From contig CM051455.1 of the NCBI GenBank assembly GCA_028274465.1, forward strand, positions 45,649,129 through 45,713,128: a stretch of 64,000 bases of DNA, written 5' to 3'. Source of the DNA: Plantago ovata. Taxonomy: Eukaryota > Streptophyta > Magnoliopsida > Lamiales > Plantaginaceae. Made by a program: the position numbers and the translations under genes. Below the pieces are notes generated by a model. The model was not told the origin of the DNA and did not search any database. It saw only the letters and a list, made by a program, of their open reading frames with translations. This document shows, piece after piece, positions 59,710 to 64,000 of the stretch (positions are counted from its first letter, which is position 1; every line of letters begins with the position of its first letter).

Positions 59710-61796
59710 ATGATTATGATCGGTGGCCGAAGAGACATTGGCTTAATGAAGAAGGATGGAGGCCAATCGTCGCACCGATCGAGAATCGCCGTCGCTATTT
59801 CCATCGGAGTTTTGCTCGGAGGCCTCTGTGCTTTCCTTTACCCTGACGGTTTATTTGTTCCTTCTCCTCCTCTTGTTCGCCTCGCCAACTCCAAATCAGA
59901 GGTCTCAGTTCTGTTCTGATTCTAAGTTACGTTTTCCATAATTTCATTAGGTTGATTTTGTTGTTCAGTCCTTTTATATGATTGTGTGTTCATGTCTGCT
60001 GGTGCAATTCTGCTTGTGTGTAGTACGTAATTCTCGATTCGTTGTTTGATCCTAATGTTTGAGTCTAATTTTAGAACAGTACAGAAAATCTTATTATTGT
60101 GTGTTGAGCTAAAGAAATAGAACCATTGTCGGAATGTAATATCTCTAGGTGCAGTTGTGCAGCCTAAATTTTCGTTTTGTGTTTGGTGCCTAATGTTTGA
60201 GTTGATGGATGTTTGCTTGTGGATTTTCATGAAAGTTTGAATGGTTTAAGAAGTGTTATGTGAGTTGTTTATGGAGTTTTTTTTCGCAGTGCATACTAGC
60301 ATTTGTGATTTGAAACTCGAAGCGGTAGGAATGCTTCTATGAATTTCAGAAAAGCTTTGTGTGTGTATAAACAAGTAGCACGACCTTATCAAAGAAACAC
60401 AAATGGATCATACTGCCCGTACTTCCTAATTTCTATGTTCAGATCTGCATTTGGCTTTGGAGATGTTTTAGGATTCATTTTTTAATTATAAAGCGTAATA
60501 AGTTGTGTAGTAATGCACTTGTGGCACGATTTTTACCTGTTGCTCGTACTTCATATGCATGCCAAAACAACCTTTACTTATGTGCACCTTCAAGTAGTTT
60601 ACCGGATACTTTGCTATTAATGAATGTTATTTTGAAATTCCTCTGCAACTTATAAGATATAACCATGAATTATTTTTCATCAGGGTGTTTCATCTTCATG
60701 TGCATCATCAGAACGCATGAGCATGTTAAAATCAGAGTTTGTAGCTGCCTTAGATAAAAATGCAAAGTTGAAAAAACAGATCCGTGAGTTGACAGAGAAG
60801 CTTCGGTTGGCTGAACAAGGTACGGATCATGCACAGAAACATGTGTTGGTGTTGGGTGAACAGAAGAAAGCTGGGCCTTTTGGCACTGTCAAGGGACCAC
60901 GAATCAACCCCACTGTCATACCTGATGAAACCGTAAACCCAAGATTGGCCAAGATGCTGGAAGGATTAGCCATAAATCGTGAACTCATTGTTGCACTAGC
61001 AAATTCAAATGTCAAGATGATGCTGGAGATATGGTTTACTAATATCAAAAGAGTCGGCATAACTAATTTCTTAGTTGTTGCATTAGACGAAGACATTGCC
61101 AGTTTTTGCAAATTGAATGGTGTTCCTTTTTACAAAAGAGACCCCGATGAAAACATTGATTCCATTGGAAGAGAGGGAGGAAATCACGCTGTTTCAGGAT
61201 TAAAGTTTTGGGTTCTGAGAGAATTCTTGCAACTGGGCTATAGTGTTTTACTATCAGACATCGACATCATTTACTTGCAAAATCCATTCAATCATCTTTA
61301 CAGAGACTCTGATGTGGAGTCTATGACTGATGGTCACGACAACATGACTGCTTATGGTTTTGACAATGTTTTTGATGAACCGGAAATGGGTTGGGCTAGG
61401 TATGCTCACACGATGAGGATTTGGGTTTTCAACTCTGGCTTCTTTTATATACGGCCCACATTCCCTTCAATCGAGCTTTTGGACCGTGTGGCTGATCGAG
61501 TGGCTCAAGAGGATGCTTGGGACCAAGCCGTGTTCAATGAGGAGCTTTTCTACCCATCCTATCCAGGTTATAGTGGGCTTCATGCTTCAAGAAGGACAAT
61601 GGATTATTTACTTTTCATGAACAGTAAAGTTCTGTTTAAAACTGTCAGAAATGACAAAGAGCTCAGCAGGATTAAGCCAGTGATTGTTCATGTGAATTAT
61701 CACCCTGATAAACTTCAGAGAATGGGAGCAGTTGTCGAATTCTATGTGAACGGGAAGCAGGATGCTCTGAAGTCCTTCCCTATGGGTTCGGAATAG
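59710..61796 (+). CDS. RRA: Arabinosyltransferase RRA type (GT77, extensin arabinosylation)
   Basis: A Golgi type II membrane glycosyltransferase of family GT77. The RRA1-3 enzymes add the second L-arabinose to hydroxyproline-linked arabinans of extensins. Two exons, 59710-59901 and 60684-61796, join in phase 0 and give 434 aa. After a short cytosolic part comes one membrane anchor ([20 protein letters not shown]), then a coiled-coil stem ([20 protein letters not shown] then LTEKL). The catalytic domain shows [34 protein letters not shown] with the DxD metal-binding motif (DID), [27 protein letters not shown] and [13 protein letters not shown]. The first Met (59710) is used because it opens the anchor-bearing exon; Met at 59716 or 59743 is also possible. 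Confidence 0.95.
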
Positions 61797-62359
61797 TTAG
61801 GTATTGCATTTGATACAGAGTGCAACTTGGGTATGTTGTAGGTCCTTTAGCTGTAGGTATTTTTCATTTTTATACAAGAAATATTTCAGATGTAGTACTT
61901 TCTGCTATAGTAGAAATGTTGTTGAATCACCTTAGAATCATACTACTTTTTTTTCAATTTTTGCAACTGCATGTTTCTAAATGCTCACAGATATATATAT
62001 ATAGACTGCATGGCAGTTCACAATCTAATCGGGCATGAAGTCGAAGAATCAGAGTATTCGAGTTTGTGAAACACTAATCAGAAGCAGTTCACTTCATGTT
62101 CCTGTACTCTATCAGTGACTATAAATCAGTGAATCATAAATCCTGTTTACCCTACTGATACTATTAGTAACACAAAATGCAGTTTCAGATGACAACAGAG
62201 TATTTTTCTTTTCGACTGGATCCTCTAGAACTTGCTGTGGTCCTCAAGTTTCTGGATCAATTTCTTGATGCATGTTCATCAATTCCTACATGTTATCAAA
62301 TGAGTAAAGTTAATAACAAATGCGATAAAGCGTATGCGAATTCTGCAGAAAAAGTAGTA
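61797..62359. other. 3' flank of the arabinosyltransferase gene
   Basis: 3' UTR followed by unassigned DNA. No convincing frame. Confidence 0.4.
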
Positions 62360-62618
62360 CTCCCTCCGTTCTCTCAGAAGTGTCCTGTTTTGACTTTTTT
62401 CGGTCAACAACTTTTAACTTTGACTCCCGATTACTCTTAAACTATAATGATAAAATATTTAACGAAATTATATTATGAAAATATAGAATTCAAATTTTCA
62501 TAATATAACTTCGTTAAATACATTATCATTATAGTTTAAGAGTAGTCGGGAGTCAAAGTTGAAAGCTGTTGACCGAAAAAAGTCAAAACAGGACACTTCT
62601 GAGAGAATGGAGGGAATA
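62358..62618. mobile_element. Stowaway-type MITE (Tc1/mariner-like) with TA target site
   Basis: A 257-bp near-perfect foldback (62360-62616) between TA dinucleotides (62358-62359, 62617-62618). Its ends are CTCCCTCCGTTC and TTCCCTCCATTC (reverse-complemented), the classical Stowaway terminus. The arms of about 120 bp pair almost throughout (GTCCTGTTTTGACTTTTTTC with GAAAAAAGTCAAAACAGGAC). No coding capacity. Possible relatives are at about 17655, 23340 and 63680-63930. Confidence 0.93.
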
Positions 62619-64000
62619 GTAAACTGGAAGACAGTTAGAAGCAGGCGAACGATTCTTGAAATTGAGCTCGTCAAATCTATTCTGAAGCTCCGCGCACTTA
62701 TCTTCTCAGCTTTGATTTCAATATTGAGCTCGTCACATCTCTTCTTTAACTTTTTCAACTTTTTTCTCGAATACTTCGGATCTCTCTGCACAAGAAGGGC
62801 AGTTAGAGTAAACTCTAAGTCACCTTTATTTATCAAATATGTTCATCATACACTGACCTTACGAGTTGATCGTGAAATCTGTCGCTCTCTTTTGCTATCC
62901 TATTATCAGAAGAAAAGAAAAACAGAATGATAATAAGATCATGAATTCATGCCTCATACTGGCAATAAATATTCATGCCTCATACTGGCAATAAATAATT
63001 ACACTCATAAGTTGCAACGCAAGCTAGATTAAAATGCTACAAGCCTCAAAGAAGTTCAGCACTAGTGCCGTCCTCTAAGAAGTATGTACGTATCTCAAAC
63101 CACTACACAAAGAAAAGTTACTGAACAACAGGAATAGCAAGGGAAAAAGAACCTGCGCAGGAGCAGCCAGAGAAGTTTAAGTTTAAAACGATGAAAATGT
63201 ATGGATGTGACAGATTCATTAAACCTTTATTCGTTTTTCGCGTCCTTCTTTTTCATTTTAAAGACAAGAACCTAAGCCCAAGATAGACGGTGGAGCTAAG
63301 ATCCCTCTTTTTTTAAGAAAAAAACCCGGGTTTTGGTAACTTTTTGGGGTAAAAAAGAAGGTTAGCTATATGCTTAACACACGAGGGTATTTAGTTTTCT
63401 CTATTCCCTTTCTTTTTCGGGGGACCTATCGAACAATTCTTCGAGATAATGGAGTCAAAATAGAAGGTTAGCTATATGCTTAACACACGAGGGTTTTTAG
63501 TTTTCTCAATTCCCTTTCTTTTTCGGGGGACCTATCGAGCACTTGTTTGAGATAATGGAGTCTCGGAAGTGCTTCTGGTTCTTCCTTTTCTTCTAATAGC
63601 AAACATAGGAGTCCATAATTAATATTGTCAAAGTAACATTCGGCTGAGACATATATAAAGCAATAAGTTGATAACTTAAAAGACTTTGGCGAGTTTATGT
63701 GCTAAATTTTTACAATCAATATAATTAATATAATTAAAGTTTAACTATAAATTAATCTTAAATTATAATAGTAAAATGAAGTATTTAACAAAATTACATA
63801 ACCATCCTGAATTTTCAATATCTAATTGTGTTAAATATTCTACTAAGAGTAATTTATAGTTATATTTTAATTTTGTTGATCACAAAAGTCAAAACGGTGC
63901 AACAGTTTGGGAACGGAGATATTACATGGTGTCTTGTTGACTTGTTGCTACTTACTCAGTACACTTTACAGTTTATTACTTTATTTTTGTTGACTTTTCG
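62619..64000. other. Right-hand intergenic region with a tandem duplication and MITE remnant
   Basis: The phrase starting gttagctatatgcttaacac is duplicated in tandem at 63361 and 63467 (106-bp unit, nearly identical). About 63680-63930 resembles a Stowaway element (cgttttgactttt, ctccgttcccaaac on the minus strand). A direct repeat of tcatgcctcatactggcaat lies at about 62945 and 62970. A Lys-rich minus-strand frame near 62640-62830 is not assignable. Confidence 0.45.

Noticed and set aside
62498..62836. Minus-strand 112-aa Lys-rich frame
   Set aside because: Half of it lies in the Stowaway MITE. The remaining coiled-coil-like part (KKLKKLKKRCDELNIEIKA) might be an exon of an unseen gene, but no splice partners or family could be identified.
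63280..63600. Plastid DNA insertion (NUPT)
   Set aside because: Some phrases look organelle-like, but I could not match them to a specific plastid gene, so no transfer is claimed.

Overview
The window is nuclear DNA of a flowering plant, most likely a eudicot. It is AT-rich, its genes have many short canonical introns, their products are plant-specific families (PERK kinase, BURP, organ-specific protein, plastid ClpP, HVA22, RRA arabinosyltransferase, PLS-type PPR), and the gaps hold typical plant retroelements and MITEs. I cannot fix the family or species from the sequence alone.

Layout. 0.2-2.6 kb (-): a PERK receptor-like kinase whose 3' part lies beyond the left edge. 5.2-6.4 kb (+): a decayed LINE fragment. 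6.9-13.06 kb (+): a nearly full-length but coding-dead Ty1/copia element with 219-bp LTRs and AATAA target duplications, inserted into an older CGAG-rich repeat. 13.6-16.8 kb (+): RAB7/RABG3 GTPase, seven exons, with a probable U12-type intron. 18.35-19.26 kb (+): a BURP protein. 20.2-21.1 kb: a Mutator-like MITE with a 9-bp target duplication and an array of AGCTCC/GGAGCT palindromes; relatives sit near 28.0-28.4 and 43.7-44.3 kb. 22.5-22.9 kb (-): organ-specific protein S2/P4-like secreted peptide. 25.0-25.1 kb: a short MITE. 25.2-25.87 kb (-): a 5'-truncated LINE insertion with poly(A) and a perfect 15-bp target duplication. About 28.5-35.7 kb: a large decayed element carrying a broken FAR1-type DNA-binding domain and several kilobases of AT-rich direct and inverted repeats. 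35.9-39.07 kb (+): a nine-exon plastid CLPP6-like gene whose catalytic His and Asp are replaced. 39.96-43.64 kb (-): NUS1/LEW1. 45.27-47.15 kb (-): BUD32/TP53RK kinase. 47.5-52.5 kb (+): a second copia element lacking its integrase core. 53.2-55.3 kb (+): an intronless PPR gene between duplicated pieces of the NUS1 first intron (upstream) and of the CLPP6-like gene (downstream). 56.2-58.5 kb (+): HVA22-like protein k. 59.7-61.8 kb (+): RRA-type arabinosyltransferase. 62.36-62.62 kb: a Stowaway MITE.

The genes are independent housekeeping or signalling loci and not a pathway cluster: vacuolar trafficking (RAB7), ER shaping (HVA22), dolichol synthesis (NUS1), tRNA t6A modification (BUD32), plastid proteolysis (CLPP6-like), organellar RNA editing or processing (PPR) and wall extensin arabinosylation (RRA). 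The most unusual content is (i) the CLPP6-like copy with an intact reading frame but no complete catalytic triad, (ii) the palindrome-bearing MITE family whose terminal hairpin appears to differ by compensatory changes between copies, (iii) the roughly 7-kb hairpin-rich FAR1/MULE-like remnant, and (iv) the patchwork duplication that supplies the upstream region of the PPR gene right up to its start codon.
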